DNA of 64,000 nucleotides from Aphelidium insulamus (GCA_036784855.1 JAZDSV010000037.1:1-64000); one strand, 5' to 3'; positions 44,166-56,123 are shown, counted from the first letter of the stretch. Notes: generated by a model from the sequence alone, not told the origin. Program-made: numbers and translations.

Positions 44166-44851
44166 TCAAATGTACTTGAGAAGCTGCAGGGCGCCGTGCA
44201 CAACCATGCCGAGCATGCCCACCAACGCCAGGTCAAAGATCACAGCACCGTACACACGTCCCTTGGGTCCCTGCGCCTTGTAGCCCATTGCGTACACTTG
44301 ACGGCCGACAATGTATGCAGCGCCGCACAGCGCGGCCGCCTGCGGATGAAACAGGCCGCCAAGCAGCTGCAGTGACATGGCGCTCGCCACACCTACGAAT
44401 ATAAAATGAACATGCATCGATATATATATATATATATATATTATATTATGAATAGTGTGACTATACATATGAGCAGAATAGTTCACAATATAAACGCACG
44501 CACCCTCCACGTAGTTGAGATGCGCGCGCTGGGCACAGTTGAATTCGTGCCACTGCGCATCGGTCAACTTGGCGGCAAAGCGTCCATTGCCGTTGTCCGG
44601 GTACTGCGCCCATCAATATGTATGTACTTACAATACGCCTGTACAGACGCACCTGCACGCCATACTTTTTGCGCAAGGCACTCACACCGGCACCGGTGGC
44701 CACGACATGGGTGGCCATCACCGCGGACACGAGAATATTCTATCCATCAATGAGCAACTATATATATATATATATATTGCATAGAAAAACACATCAGCAC
44801 ACAGCTACTACTTACCCATCCGTACTCTGAGGGAATGGTGAACACGGGCAT
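44166..44851 (-). CDS. MGST3: Microsomal glutathione S-transferase 3 (MAPEG)
   Basis: MAPEG proteins are four-helix ER membrane enzymes conjugating glutathione and reducing lipid peroxides. Exons (minus) 44851-44816, 44739-44653, 44603-44504, 44392-44166; 149 aa, usual length 150-ish. MPVFTIPSEYGW (family EYGFV), ALRKKYGVQYPD, FNCAQRAHLNYVEG (glutathione-binding NxxQRAHxN) and AAYIVGRQVYAMGY (family IVGRxxYAxGY) are all present. Introns of 76, 49 and 111 nt, GT-AG; introns 1 and 3 hold (TA)n runs (44758-44777 and 44416-44440). Confidence 0.95.
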
Positions 44852-44939
44852 TGCGTCAATGTTGACTATTGTGTAATCGGTAAAGTGGAGAAGTCGCAGT
44901 GAAAGAAGGCGAAAGAATCGTGGCGCAGCTGATGACAAA

Positions 44940-45280
44940 GCATTTTGCTGGCATGTGCTCCAGTGTCATAATCTACTAGCAGAACAGTGCTTGCCACGTT
45001 CTTTGGTATCCACAACAAAAATGCTATTGGAACTGGTTGTATGTAGGCCCGTATAAGATGGGGCCATTGCCATCCTTAGTATCGGTCCTACAATTCTTGA
45101 TACTTGTGAACCAGCAGTGCAGCTTTTTATATAGATCCTCATCTAAGCATAGAGATGGCATAAGTTGGATCCATGCAATATGCGCAGCACTTAAGTTCAA
45201 GAATACATCATAAATACCGAGGGATGCTCCTTATTTTAACCTTAGACATAGATATAATCTAGTGAAGGATCTTATATAAG
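44940..45280. other. Intergenic, no gene seen
   Basis: AT-rich spacer upstream of MGST3; no convincing open frame or RNA gene. Confidence 0.45.
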
Positions 45281-45282
45281 CA

Positions 45283-45418
45283 TTTAGGATCAAAGGTTGT
45301 GATCCGGTGATAGTACCAGCACAGTACTGAAATAGACAAGTAACGTGTATTATAAATTACTTCGTGCACGCAACGCAGTGCCCTCACGGTTACTCCCACT
45401 CCCAGGAGTAATCGTACA
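45283..45418 (+). mobile_element. TRIM-like element, copy 3, in the gene island, with 5-bp duplication AAGCA
   Basis: TTTAGGATCAAAGG...GGAGTAATCGTACA matches the elements at 7715 and 17511 (first TG altered to TT), about 136 bp. AAGCA flanks it on both sides (45278-45282 and 45419-45423), a perfect 5-bp target duplication. It lies between MGST3 and NRAMP. Confidence 0.8.
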
Positions 45419-45820
45419 AAGCACATAAAGGCACATAAATATGCACTATTGCAACTCCGTAATGTAGGATTTAAACACGGGAGTAGAATCTTATTGACAT
45501 TTAATCTGGCACTTGGCGTTTGTGCCGTTGTGCGACTTCAGTGTCGCGCGGGCAGAGTACCAGTAACAGTTAGAAGAAATTTACGTGCCGCTGCTAGAAA
45601 CTAGAAGTGTACTATAATTCTGGTATGTACAAAACCAATCCATATTTATGTGCAATGAGACATGGCACGATGTAGACCAACATACACAGTGCATGTATGT
45701 ATGCAACACACGAACGCCACACGCTCGAACGATTTCGCGCAATGCCGCGCTGTAATTGGCTGATCGTCTCCGCCACGATTCACACAACGCTGACAATATC
45801 ATAATCATCATCACGTGAAA

Positions 45821-47691
45821 ATGTCTGCGGCGCGCTGGTGGACGCGGCTGTGCGAGTGGAGCTTCTCGGACGGCAGCGGTGCCACCAATGGCGCGGCTAA
45901 TGGTGCTGGTGCGAATGATAATGGCGATGACGGCGCGGACGAGCCTCTGCTGGTTAGTACGCGCAATGACAAGTCGTCGCTGCGTTCATGCATGCGCTTC
46001 TTTGGACCCGGCTACATGGTCGCGGTGGGCTACATGGACCCGGGCAACTGGGGTGCGTAGTTATTTCTCTATGGTGTGCATTTGGCTGATATATATATTG
46101 TTCGTGGTGTAGCTACGGATATCGGTGGCGGCGCGCGGTTCGAGTACCACCTGCTGGTGGTGGTGCTGGCGTCCTCGCTGATCGCCATGATGTTTCAGGT
46201 GCTGTGCGTGAAGTTGGGCGTGGTCACGCGTCAAGATCTGGCACAGCAGTGTCGCAACCATTTCCCCGCGTGGCTCAACTGGCCGCTCTATCTGCTGGCC
46301 GAGGTGGCGATCATGGCCACGGATCTGGCAGAGGTTATCGGGTCGGCCATCGCGCTCTATCTCCTGTTTGGCATACCGCACATTTGGGGTGTGCTTCTCA
46401 CGGCGCTGGACGTGCTGATCATACTCAAGTGGTGGGGACGTCGCTATCAAAAGTACTACGAAGCCGCCATATTCGTGCTGGTGCTGGCCGTGGCCGTCTG
46501 TTTCGGCATCCAGCTCGGCTACACCAAGCCGTCGTTCCTGGGCATTCTGGATGGCTTTATTCCCCGCGCGCAGATTTTCCAGAACTCGGAGATGTTGTAC
46601 ATTGCCGTTGCCATCCTGGGTGCCACGGTAAGTGAGTTTATACCCGCACATAAATATGTTGAATTGTAGGTAATGCCACACAATTTGTACTTGCATGCGT
46701 CCATTTGCCAGCAGCGACGGCTGGTGGACCGGGATAGTGCTGCGGAGGAGAAACCCTCGGTGACTGATGTGCGCTTGAACGAGGAAGATCCCAGCTCGAC
46801 GCTGTTGGAGAACTCTATGCAATCAATGAGCAACGAGGACGTTGTATCGCTGCCCATGGACACGGACCAGAGCGAGAGCTCTCTCAGCACTGCAAATGAT
46901 CGCTATGCGAGCAACTTTCGTCTGCCCTTCTACTCCACTAATCGCACAATCACCTTCTCCACCATTGATACGCTGATTGCGCTCACGTTTGCCTTTGTGA
47001 TCAACTGCACGATCCTCATTGTGGGTGCGTCGGCGTTCTATGACAAGAACAGCGAGAACTATGATGTGGAGGAGCTGCAGGGCGCCTACTATGCACTGCA
47101 GTTCTATGTTGGACCGGTGGCTGCCACGTGAGTGGATGTGGGATCTGTGCAATCATCACTTATATTGTAGGTTATTTGCTCTAGCATTGTTGGCAAGCGG
47201 TCAGGCAAGCACGGTTACGGGCACCATGGCCGGTCAGGTAGGACTCGTTGCGTAAAGAATGTCTCTATAATGACGTTGCAGATTATAATGTCTGGGTTTT
47301 TGGAGTTGCGATTGCGACCCATTCTCCGTCGAATGTTGACGCGCCTGTGCGCTGTTGTGCCTGCTATTGTTACCATTTTGGTGGCCGGCGAATCTGGTCT
47401 TAACGGACTGCTAGTTTTCTCGCAGGTAATACTTGAATGTTAGTATTCCACGCCTGGATATTAATTCTTTTATAGGTGATTCTCAGCCTGCAGCTGCCGT
47501 TTGCCATCATGCCCCTGGTATACTTTACCAGTTCCAAGCGTATAATGGCCGGCGGAGATCTTGATAATCCATCAGGTGGTGAGCGCTTTGTCAATGGGTG
47601 GCCGCTGACAATATTTGCCTCACTGATATCCGTATTTGTGGCCGGTTTGAACGCATACCTGGTCGTTGTCGAAATACTTAAACTAGTGTGA
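45821..47691 (+). CDS. NRAMP/DMT1-family divalent metal transporter
   Basis: Proton-coupled importer of Fe2+/Mn2+-type ions with about 11-12 membrane helices. Six exons: 45821-46052, 46113-46627, 46670-47127, 47171-47237, 47282-47425, 47476-47691; 543 aa. The metal-site motif of helix 1, YMDPGNWATDIGGG, is split by intron 1. The helix 6 motif MPHNLYLHAS begins after intron 2. GLNGLLVFSQVILSLQLPF marks later helices. An acidic loop of about 70 residues (EEDPSSTLLENSMQ...) sits between helices 6 and 7 and is longer than usual. Introns are 42-60 nt, GT-AG. Convergent with IMPDH. Confidence 0.95.
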
Positions 47692-47696
47692 AGTCA

Positions 47697-47875
47697 TGTC
47701 GTGTCTGTTACTGGCCTGCTACCAAGTATCACTCTACTCCAATACAAGCATTATAGTGTCTGCCGTGTCTGTCATTGGCCTGTTATAAGCCTCACCCTAC
47801 TCCTATACCAGCATTTAGTGTGTGTTGTGTCTATTAGTGCTCTCAATCCTATATATTGCAAGCATTACAGTGCCC
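47697..47875 (+). repeat. Minisatellite, about three units of 60-65 bp
   Basis: Each unit starts with a (G)TGTGTCTGTxAxTGGCCTG-like stretch and ends with GCATTATAGTG or a close variant. It fills most of the 239 bp between the convergent NRAMP and IMPDH stops. The third unit is the most diverged. Confidence 0.6.
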
Positions 47876-47930
47876 GCTTGCTATGTATTGTCTGATCTAT
47901 TGTTCTTCTGTGAGATCAATGATCATTGGT

Positions 47931-49733
47931 CTAGATGGTGGCAAAGAGACGCTTCTCATAAGAGTGCAGGCCGTGCACGCCGCCCTCGACTTGCGCGCTG
48001 GGACTGCGGCGCTCAAACCGGATCATGCCATTGCGCACATTTGTCTGCAACTCGTCCACACTCTGCACACCCACATCCTGCAGCCCGTGCTGAACGCCCG
48101 TCTAAATCCGATTAAATACACAGTATCAAAATACTCGGCAATTTAGAACACGGACCTGCAGGTAGGGAACAAAGCGACGGATGCTGCCCTTGTCCTGCAC
48201 GCTACCAGCCACACCTTGCGCCACTTTGATGCTGGCACTCTCGCTAAAGTAGCGCTTGCCAGCAGCATCACCCTTCTCCATGGCGTCGATGGAGCCCATG
48301 CCGCGATACTTTTTCAGCCGTTTGCCGTCGTTGTAAAAGTACTCGCCGGGCGACTCGGTGGTGCCGGCCAGCAGCGAGCCCATCATCACGCTGGATGCAC
48401 CAAGTGCCAGTGCCTTGATGATGTGACCCACATTGGACACTCCACCGTCAGCGATAACGGGCACACCGCGAGAATGCGCGTAACGTGCCACTTGGAATAC
48501 TGCAGTTCCCTGCGGACGGCCACATGCCATTACTGCAGATAGATTAGTAATGTCCAAGAAGCCATTCATATACACACAACTATACGAACCTTCCTGCGTA
48601 ATGCAAATGGACCCGCTGCCCATGCCGACACGCAGACCATCCACTCCGGCGTCAATGAGATTCTTGGCCTGTGCCGCCGTGACAACATTGCCGCCAATAA
48701 CCTGCAGCGAGTCGCCGTATGTCTGCTTGATGTGGCGAATCATGTCCATCTGCCACACCGAGTTGCCCTGACTGCTGTCCAGCACCACGCAGTCCAGCCC
48801 GGCTTCGACAAGCGCCGCCAGACGCGTGCGATCATCTTCACGCGTCCCAATGGCCGCTCCGCACAGCAGCTGCTTCGAGTTGGGGCTCTTGGACGCCAAC
48901 GGGAAATCACGGTTCTTCAGCAGGTCGGAGCGCGATGTCAACGACAACAGCTCCATGTTGTCATTAACAATGGGCAGCTTGCCCTTCTTGGACTGCTTCA
49001 GGATGCGGTTGGCCTCGTCCAGCGTGACACCCTCGCGCGCCACCACACACCGCTCCACCGGCGTCATCACCGCACCCAGCAGTGTCTTTTGCGCCGTGGC
49101 GTCCTGCAGAAAGTCAATGTCGCGCGACGTCACGATGCCGACGAGTTTGCCGCCGAGGCGCCCCGTGTCCGTGATGGGAATGCCGCAGAAGCCAAACTTG
49201 TGCTTGATGTCCAGCACGTCGGCCACGGTGTGGCCAGGGCCCAGCACCACCGGGTCCTGTATGAAGCCGTTCTCGTACTTTTTCACCTTGCGCACCATCA
49301 GCGCCTGCTCCTCCACGGTGCAGTTGTAGTGAATGATGCCGATGCCACCCAGCAGCGCCATTGATATGGCCATGTCGGCCTCTGTCACGGTGTCCATGGG
49401 CGAGGAGACGAATGGCACATGCAGCCGGATCTTCTTGGTGAGCTGGGAGGCGAGGCTGACGCGCGGCGCGGGAAAGTCAATGTAGCCGGGCAGGATGAGG
49501 ATGTCGTTGTAGGTCAGTCCGCCGTGCGTCAGACTGTTGAAGAGCTGCGCGGCGGTCAGCCCGTCCGGAGACTCCGGGTCCTCTTGCCACATGTCGGTGG
49601 TGCTCGGTGCAGTGGCAGTGGCGGTCGCGGCGGCGACCAAATCGTCGGTGCGCATTTTCGCGTTCGCGTTGGGTGGCGGCGCGCTTGATTCCGCTGGTTG
49701 GGTCATTGTGAGAAACATTGATAATGCGGACAT
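47931..49733 (-). CDS. Inosine-5'-monophosphate dehydrogenase (IMPDH)
   Basis: Oxidises IMP to XMP, the rate-limiting step of guanine nucleotide synthesis. Exons (minus) 49733-48590, 48532-48156, 48101-47931; 563 aa. [24 protein letters not shown], two CBS repeats (between about residues 160 and 280: [23 protein letters not shown]), [14 protein letters not shown], the catalytic Cys loop [12 protein letters not shown] interrupted by intron 1, [23 protein letters not shown], the flap [13 protein letters not shown] and the end YEKRLFATI. Start uncertain: Mets at 49769, 49733, 49718 and 49706 are in frame; 49733 is taken. About 50 residues of Ala/Thr/Pro-rich extension precede the core. Confidence 0.95.
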
Positions 49734-49955
49734 TTGAGTCTTTCTTTGGCCGATCGCAACCACGAACACTCATTTACACCGCCATTTCTCACAGAGATGC
49801 GTACAAGCATGCTAGATTCTAACTAGCTTGTGTATCAGTGGACATATCACCTGACGAACCACTCTCGGGCACTCAACAATTGAAGTCAAAACTATTGTTT
49901 AACTTATCTTGCTATGCTACATTACATTTATTATCATCGACTATCAGTAGCATTT

Positions 49956-50507
49956 TCAATAAAGAAGAGCGCAATTAATCTTTTCGTCAACCTTCTCGCA
50001 GGATACAACATTGTTCCGTACGTGAATGCTGCCCTTTGCTGCTTTAACACACTTGTCACCAACCTTTCTGGTAAAGTGTGCTTTTCGTTCTTTGTCCTTG
50101 TCACATTCAGTGTTCGTGTATGTTTTTTCGAGCATTATTTTCTGATCGGCCAAGAATATGTACTTGCATGGGATGGACACGTTGCACTTTGTACAATATC
50201 CAGTGTTTGTGACATATGCACTAACAAAGTTGCTTAAGGAGCACGCACCATCATAGTGCGTGACGACAAAATAAAAACCAGTTTTTCCATACGCCTCTAG
50301 TGGATCAGTAATAGCAGAGGAAAAGGATTTTGAATGGCAGAAGTAGTAGTCGCCCGGCGCCCCGATCTGACCGCTCCGGTCACAGTCGCCAGCAATAATA
50401 TCCATTGTAACGATTTTGCCCTTGTTCTTCTTTGCAATTGCAAAGAAGCCACTAACCACATTGCAGAGTGCTGCAGCCAAAAACACAGTGATCAGTTGCA
50501 TTTTCAT
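49956..50507 (-). CDS. Small secreted Cys-rich protein, unknown
   Basis: From the Met at 50507 (MKMQ) 183 aa, single exon. MQLITVFLAAALCNVVSG is a clear signal peptide. The mature part has ten Cys (for example CDRSGQ, YFCHS, GYCTKCNVSIPCKY, TNTECDKD, DKCVKA) and many Lys/Asp, suggesting a disulfide-stabilised extracellular protein. The open frame continues upstream to 50639 but the signal peptide fixes the start. No family recognised. Confidence 0.6.
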   Translation of the reverse strand: MKMQLITVFLAAALCNVVSGFFAIAKKNKGKIVTMDIIAGDCDRSGQIGAPGDYYFCHSKSFSSAITDPLEAYGKTGFYFVVTHYDGACSLSNFVSAYVTNTGYCTKCNVSIPCKYIFLADQKIMLEKTYTNTECDKDKERKAHFTRKVGDKCVKAAKGSIHVRNNVVSCEKVDEKINCALLY

Positions 50508-50639
50508 GTGTTGTGTGAAAGCTTTTTGCGCCATGCATGCATACGACATAATTAATCTAGCACGAGCCAATCGGGTTAGTGCGCTACATATATGCGCCGC
50601 GGATAGAAGTTGCAGCACCTTATACGAGCTGTGCGACAA

Positions 50640-51690
50640 TATTCTGTTGAATATGCTAGTTACATATTGTTGGGATAATACACTGGCGCCATTTGCTGTA
50701 GATCTGCGCTAACGTCACCAAACCATGACAATCGCTCGATACCGTCATTATTGAGTTATCATCGATAATCATCACAAGTTGCATGCATCCGCTGGCGTTA
50801 TACATTGGTTTTGCTGAATTTATGTATTGTAATGCTTGATATCGGCGGCATGTCAAAAGTTTACTTACACGAGGAGTCGGCACCAGGATAGTGCCGTACG
50901 GCTTCCTCGACATTGATGCATTAATTGCGCAAGGTATAACTTGGCAGACTGGCACGGATGCAATTGCGGCCAGGACAAAGCGCGCCCATTGATGTACTTC
51001 TGCACCAAAGAAGGCGATAATAAAACTTGAATAAAAGGGCCTGGTCAGAGTGACATACCTTAAGCGCTGACATTGTTGCGTCATTAAGATGGGTAATATT
51101 TGGTCTGAGTTTGTTGCTTAACTACTACCAAAACCCATCCTCTGCATAACTTCAAATCGCATACTAGAACCCGATAACATCTCACCGCGTCTGCGACCAT
51201 AAATAAAATCAATGTCAATGATAACTAAAATCATCCGTGCGTCGTGTGGGCGCGTTATTCAACTTGAATTTTTTTCAAATGTGGCTGGTGCGCGTATGGA
51301 ATGGGGGCCTCAAGCGGGAGTCACGTGGCGCTTGCATAAAAACGGGACTCAATAATTAATCTCAGCTTTCATCTTCATACATATCAATAATATACATTCA
51401 TATCATATGCACCAGCAGATTTAGCTATGGGAGATGATGATTGATTAAACGTATCTAGCCGGTAGGTAACACGTGGTGAACCGTCGCACAGCATGACAAA
51501 TTGCAAGTTTGCGGCCGCTTGTGGCAGCCGTAGCATCAGTCGCAGCTACAGCTTTCTGACGTGACTGATGTAAAGAATACCTGTATGAAACATGTGCAGT
51601 CGAGAAGTTTTAATACGATATTTACATATAGCACATAACACATAATACACACATAGTGAGTGTGGGAAAGTATTGTGAATTGTAATTACC
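50640..51690. other. Long intergenic region, at most a doubtful small ORF
   Basis: A minus-strand open stretch from 51084 (MTQQCQRLRYVT ... RKPYGTILVPTPR) reaches a good donor (GTAAGT at 50865) and could splice to a short tail, giving about 80 aa. It matches nothing I know. The rest (51090-51690) shows no gene. Confidence 0.3.
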
Positions 51691-51694
51691 GACA

Positions 51695-54044
51695 ATGACA
51701 TCGGCGGCCATCGCAGCCCTGCGCTCATTCGCGGGCACAGCGGCCCAAATGGAAGTGGTGCTGGAAGACTTTCTTGCCTACCATGGCGTGGTGCGTGAAC
51801 CCGGGTGTACTTGCTGCCTGTGTGTGTGTGTGTAGCATTACAATGAGTGCTCACAGGGTGACCCTCTGGTCGCCGACGCGCTGATGGAGATACGGGCGCG
51901 ATTCTCACCGCGAGCCGTCCAGATGGTCGTGGAGTGGACGGCCAGTCAGCTGCTTGACGGACACGTGCCCATCACGGCTGGCGGCCTGGACCTGTTGGAG
52001 TACTGCGCGCACGCATGGTATGTACTGTCTGAGTAGTTGTGCCGCCGTATGTGCGTGGCGGTGCGCGTAAGACAGCCACCTGCACACCCACGCTGACGCA
52101 CCCTAGCCAGCCTTTGTCATTATCGGCGGCGGCGGCGGCGGCAGCTGTGCATACACAGCAGCAGCAACGACTGCCCGCCCACCTGCTGAGTGAGTGTCTG
52201 AAGTCGGCGCGCAGTCGTGAATTCGACAGTTTTCACGCGGCCGCCATCTACTACGTGCTGGCGTGTAACCACGGAGCCTACCTTGCCGCCACCTCGTTCA
52301 GCAGTGGCGGCATTGTGGCCAGTAGCAGCAGGCAGCATCATCCGTACGGACCAGAGCTGCTGTGCCACATCCCCGTGGGACTGTTGATGCGGTTTGTGTG
52401 CGACAAGGAGCCGGCGGTACTGCAGCGCTACTTGCGGCTACTGGGCGCCGTCTGCCCCTACTTGTTACAGCCACGGCACATGCAACTCGCGGCCATCACG
52501 CCAGTGCGGATCGACGCGTCGACACGGAAGCGGCTGGCCTCGTTCGCCACAGCCACGCCAGACATTTCACGTATGTGTGTCTGCTGTCTCCCTCTCTCTT
52601 ATACACCTTGACAATATCCATGCATGCATGTCTGTAGAGCTGCGATGGCTGGCCTCTCTGCGCATAAACAGTGGAGACATGACACCATATATGGCTGCGT
52701 GTTGTCGGTCTGTCGTGCACGTGGCCACAACCGCGGATGCCGGTGTCGATGTCGACGAGCAGCAACAGTTGGCGATAACTCTGTGGCGGCGACTGTTTGC
52801 AACAGCATCTCGACACTGGTGCTTTGACGTACTTGCCGGTGTGCTTGCCTCGCCCACGCCGTACGTTATAGTTGATATGTATGCTGTAGATAACATTCCA
52901 CGCAGCATCACACTGAGCCAGGTGCTCACTGCGCCACAACAACTCCTACGGCTATGCGGGCAGGCATTCCGTAATGTCGTGTCGCTCACCATGCTGCTGA
53001 CAGTGCTGGATTTTATTCTGGTGGCCGTGCGGTACCTGCACGCACACCGCCTGCTCTCGGACCATTTTTCCGGCTCCGAGTCACAAGTGGTGCCCAAACC
53101 CGTCGACTCCACCATGGCCGAGTACGATGTGGCCGTGCTCAGCCTAGAGTCGGCCGTGTGCCAGTTCATCCTGCAGTCTGTCCCTCTGATCAGCGAGTCT
53201 ACCACACTCACGCGCCGTACGTTTGCCGATGACAGACTGTTGATCTGTCTGTTGATAATGATAATGATGGCAGTGCACAAGGCCCGCATGGTGTCTGCGT
53301 GCATGTGGTATATCGGGAGTCGGTTGGCGGCCGATCGTCGACTACTCAAGCTGCTGCTGTGCCAGACATTTCCCGCATTAGTAATACCGCTGGTGTGCGA
53401 GTGTGCCGGTGACACCGCCACCATGCTGCCGTTCATCGACGAGATAATGCGGCACTCCACCCAGCCCCGGAAAACCATATTCGCCCTGCACTGCATCGCC
53501 CACCTGGGCAGTGATGATCGGTATCGCTCTCGTGCAGTGTACGTGCATGTTATTCCTAATATATATATATATATATATATATATTACACTTCTTATATTA
53601 ATAGTGAACAGGTTGGAGCTGTGCATCAAAGTGGCCGTGCCCGCGTGCACTTTACTGGTGTCGTCGGTGTCTGCTAACCCGCTGCTCGTTGACACTGCCG
53701 ATGGCCACCTGATGGCCGCCACTGTGCCAACCCTGAACCATCTGTATGAAATGTTGCAGCCGCTATCGGTGCTGCTACAGGCGTTCCGAAAAGATCTGAA
53801 TGCCCACATTCTGTCCATTCTCGTCGGTATGGAGAGTGCTCATTTTAGTTCTCGACTGACCTCAATAGGAATCCACAACATTGTATCGACGCCAATGGGC
53901 TTTGGACGCTTTCAGGCAAACTGTCGACACTTTACATCATCGTCACCCGGACAAACCACTGTGCATAGCATACGGCGCCAAATCACCGCCGGGATCGTGG
54001 AGCTGGCAAGCAGTGTAAAGTCGGCGCAGTCCGCGTCACAGTAG
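51695..54044 (+). CDS. INTS2: Integrator complex subunit 2 (INTS2)-like, short N-terminus
   Basis: INTS2 is a helical-repeat scaffold of Integrator, which cleaves snRNAs and nascent transcripts at RNA polymerase II. Exons 51695-51790, 51857-52017, 52107-52570, 52638-53520, 53612-54044 (GT-AG); 678 aa against about 1,200 in human. The C-terminal half aligns from memory with INTS2: ELLCHIPVGLLMRFV, RHWCFDVLAG, a block like LRCDQRVFRxxPLMxILLxxL (here LRLCGQAFRNVVSLTMLLTVL), AVLSLESAVCQFILQ, LLLCQTFPALVIPLVCE, MLPFIDEIMRHSTQPRKTIFAL and MAATVPTLNHLYEMLQPL. The N-terminal half seems missing or very divergent. Poly-Ala (SAAAAAAAV) follows intron 2. Intron 4 holds a (TA)n run at 53561-53583. Confidence 0.65.
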
Positions 54045-54105
54045 ACACAAACGTTTTTCAGATGTTTAAATTTGATGCTCACAATGTATGTATATTCCAT
54101 TGACA

Positions 54106-55385
54106 TTACACGTCGTCGTAGTCGTCATCTTCTTGTGTCAGCTGTTGTTGTTTCTGTACAGCGTTGGTGGTGGCGGCTGGCGCGGGAGATGTTAGTGGAG
54201 CCTTGCCCGTGGAGAAAATGGGCAGTGGCTGCTGCTTCATATCGGTAGCGGGAGTTGCCGGTGGTTGTATCGCGGGTAGCGGCAGGGTGGGCGAGTTTGT
54301 GGCCGGGGTTGATGCGGTGTTGAGCAGCAATGTTGATACATGTGGTAGCACATCGGACCCACTGATCGTGCCCGATGACGACATTGCGGAAATCATGCTG
54401 TGCGTCGGGTAGTGAGCTGCAGTGCCCACTGGTGGCTTCAACGATGATGACGATGTTAATGGCAAGTTCATGCCGGTCGCGGAGCCGGCGAGAGTTCCCA
54501 CGGGCGGTTCCTCGTCCTCGTCATTGATCAGGGAAAATATCTTGCTTGTGCTAGGCCGCTTTCGTAGGTGCTGAACTTGTACATCTTCGTCGTCATCAGC
54601 ATCGCCATTGCTGTGCTGCGCATCTGCGGATAATGAATTGCTGCTGTCGATTGACCGCTTGCCCTTTGGCCCACCGCCCCGCGCTGTCCGCGGCTTGGGT
54701 GAGCGCGGCGGTTTCTGGTCGCCTTCCTTCAGGCTGGCTTTACGACTGGACGGACCAGAGTCTCCGCCATCATTATTCTTGGCGCGACCTCGCTTCTTGG
54801 CTATATGGCAGAACACAGAAGTTAATATATATGTATGCATGCCTCCATCAATTGTAATCTCACCCTTTTCCATGATGCTGGAGGCTTCAATCTCGCTCAG
54901 GTCGGGCACATTCTTGACAACGTCGCGCAAAAAGTCGAACCGCTCCGTGTTCTCGATACAACTCTTCAAATGGCTAGCATGACATATAAGCTTGCCCGGC
55001 TTGCTAAATTCAGGTTGGTCAGCGATTGTAGTCCATGACACTTGAACTATGTAACGTGCCTATCGTCAGCGTCATCTGCCTTTTCATCGGCTGTTTTGAG
55101 CCGCAAACTCTCGCCGTGTGTTCGAGTCTCTGCCACAGCACCTGTAGTCTGTCAGACAATAAAATAGCACCGTGCAGCGTCGCACCATCAATGAGCGACT
55201 GCATAAACAGCTCCAGCGCCTTTGACACCATGGCCGGCACGGCGCTGCCCAACTTGCCTGCAGTGCGCCTATCAGTAGTGCACGGGTGTAGACCACTAAT
55301 GTTGTCACGTACCCACATCCTCGTCCATCTGCATAATCTTTTTGATGCGCGCCTGCGGGAATCGCGAGCGGTACTTGTGCTTCAT
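54106..55385 (-). CDS. DRAP1: NC2-alpha / DRAP1 histone-fold transcription corepressor
   Basis: NC2-alpha pairs with NC2-beta (DR1) to bind TBP on promoters and block TFIIA/TFIIB. Exons (minus) 55385-55313, 55257-55186, 55046-54864, 54800-54106; 340 aa. The histone fold opens MKHKYRSRFPQARIKKIMQ (family RFPxARIKKIMQ), then VGKLGSAVPAMVSKALELFM and, after intron 2, ASHLKSCIENTERFDFLRD. An insert of about 12 residues (IADQPEFSKPGKL) precedes ASHLK. The long tail has a basic stretch (GGGPKGKRS), an acidic run (DADDDEDV) and a Pro/Thr/Ser-rich C-terminus ending DDDYDDV. Introns 55, 139 and 63 nt. Confidence 0.9.
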
Positions 55386-55477
55386 GGTGGTGCCGTGGTG
55401 TTGTACAATGGACGCTTGTGTGGTGGGATTAAGCTGTGGGTTAAGGTTCGCTGTGGTGCTTGATTGTTAATGCAATT

Positions 55478-55732
55478 GGTCATGAACGGCTATGAACAGT
55501 ATTATATACTGTCCAAAATCAAAGATAGGCTGGACTTGCTCTGGCATTCCGTGGAGACTGGTGTCTCCTATGAAGATGTTCTTCACCAACCATGATGTTC
55601 ATATGTTGCAGGCCTTAATAGATATCTATTATTGGCGCACTTACTCTTATTCCCTGATCAATGAAAGATTTTACGCCATTATCCCAGTACATGGAAGTTC
55701 CATACTGAATGAATAGATATCTAGTCATTACA
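55478..55732 (+). mobile_element. Solo Ty1/copia LTR with target duplication CAATT
   Basis: GGTCATGAACGGC...TCATTACA matches the LTRs at 9-302 and 15189-15498 (first T altered to G). CAATT flanks both ends (55473-55477 and 55733-55737), a perfect 5-bp duplication. It sits in the 5' region of the NC2-alpha gene, about 90 bp from its start codon. Confidence 0.85.
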
Positions 55733-55739
55733 CAATTCC

Positions 55740-56120
55740 ACACATGCGCTCATACATGCTGGCTTATGCAGCCTCATGTAGATTGTAGATGTATATACGT
55801 GTAGCGACACTGAACAAAGCTCTTCGTTTTTGGGCACGTGTGGCTCGAATGATATACTACTTGAACACTACGCCTGTAAGTCAGTATATGCAGTGTTCTA
55901 TATGTTTGCTTTCAATCTTCAGGGAAATGTGCAGCTCTATTTCCGTGTAAATAATATTGCGCTGCTGAATACTTGTTAGTTGCGCAGTTGAAGAATATAT
56001 ATATAGACATGTCAAGATCCAATAAGAACAAGCAAATACATGGCAGATGAAATATGCAATGAGCACAAGTTTTTACGCAGATACAATCTTACACTTGATT
56101 GCGCAGATCGTACGACGTGA
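55740..56120. other. Intergenic, no gene seen
   Basis: AT-rich spacer between the solo LTR and sideroflexin. No open frame of note. Confidence 0.5.
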
Positions 56121-56123
56121 CAA

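Noticed and set aside
48732-49364. Plus-strand open frame of 210 codons
   Set aside because: Antisense shadow of the IMPDH exon.
50656-51084. Minus-strand ORF as a real gene
   Set aside because: It has a good splice donor but no recognisable domain, and alternative splices give equally unconvincing short products.
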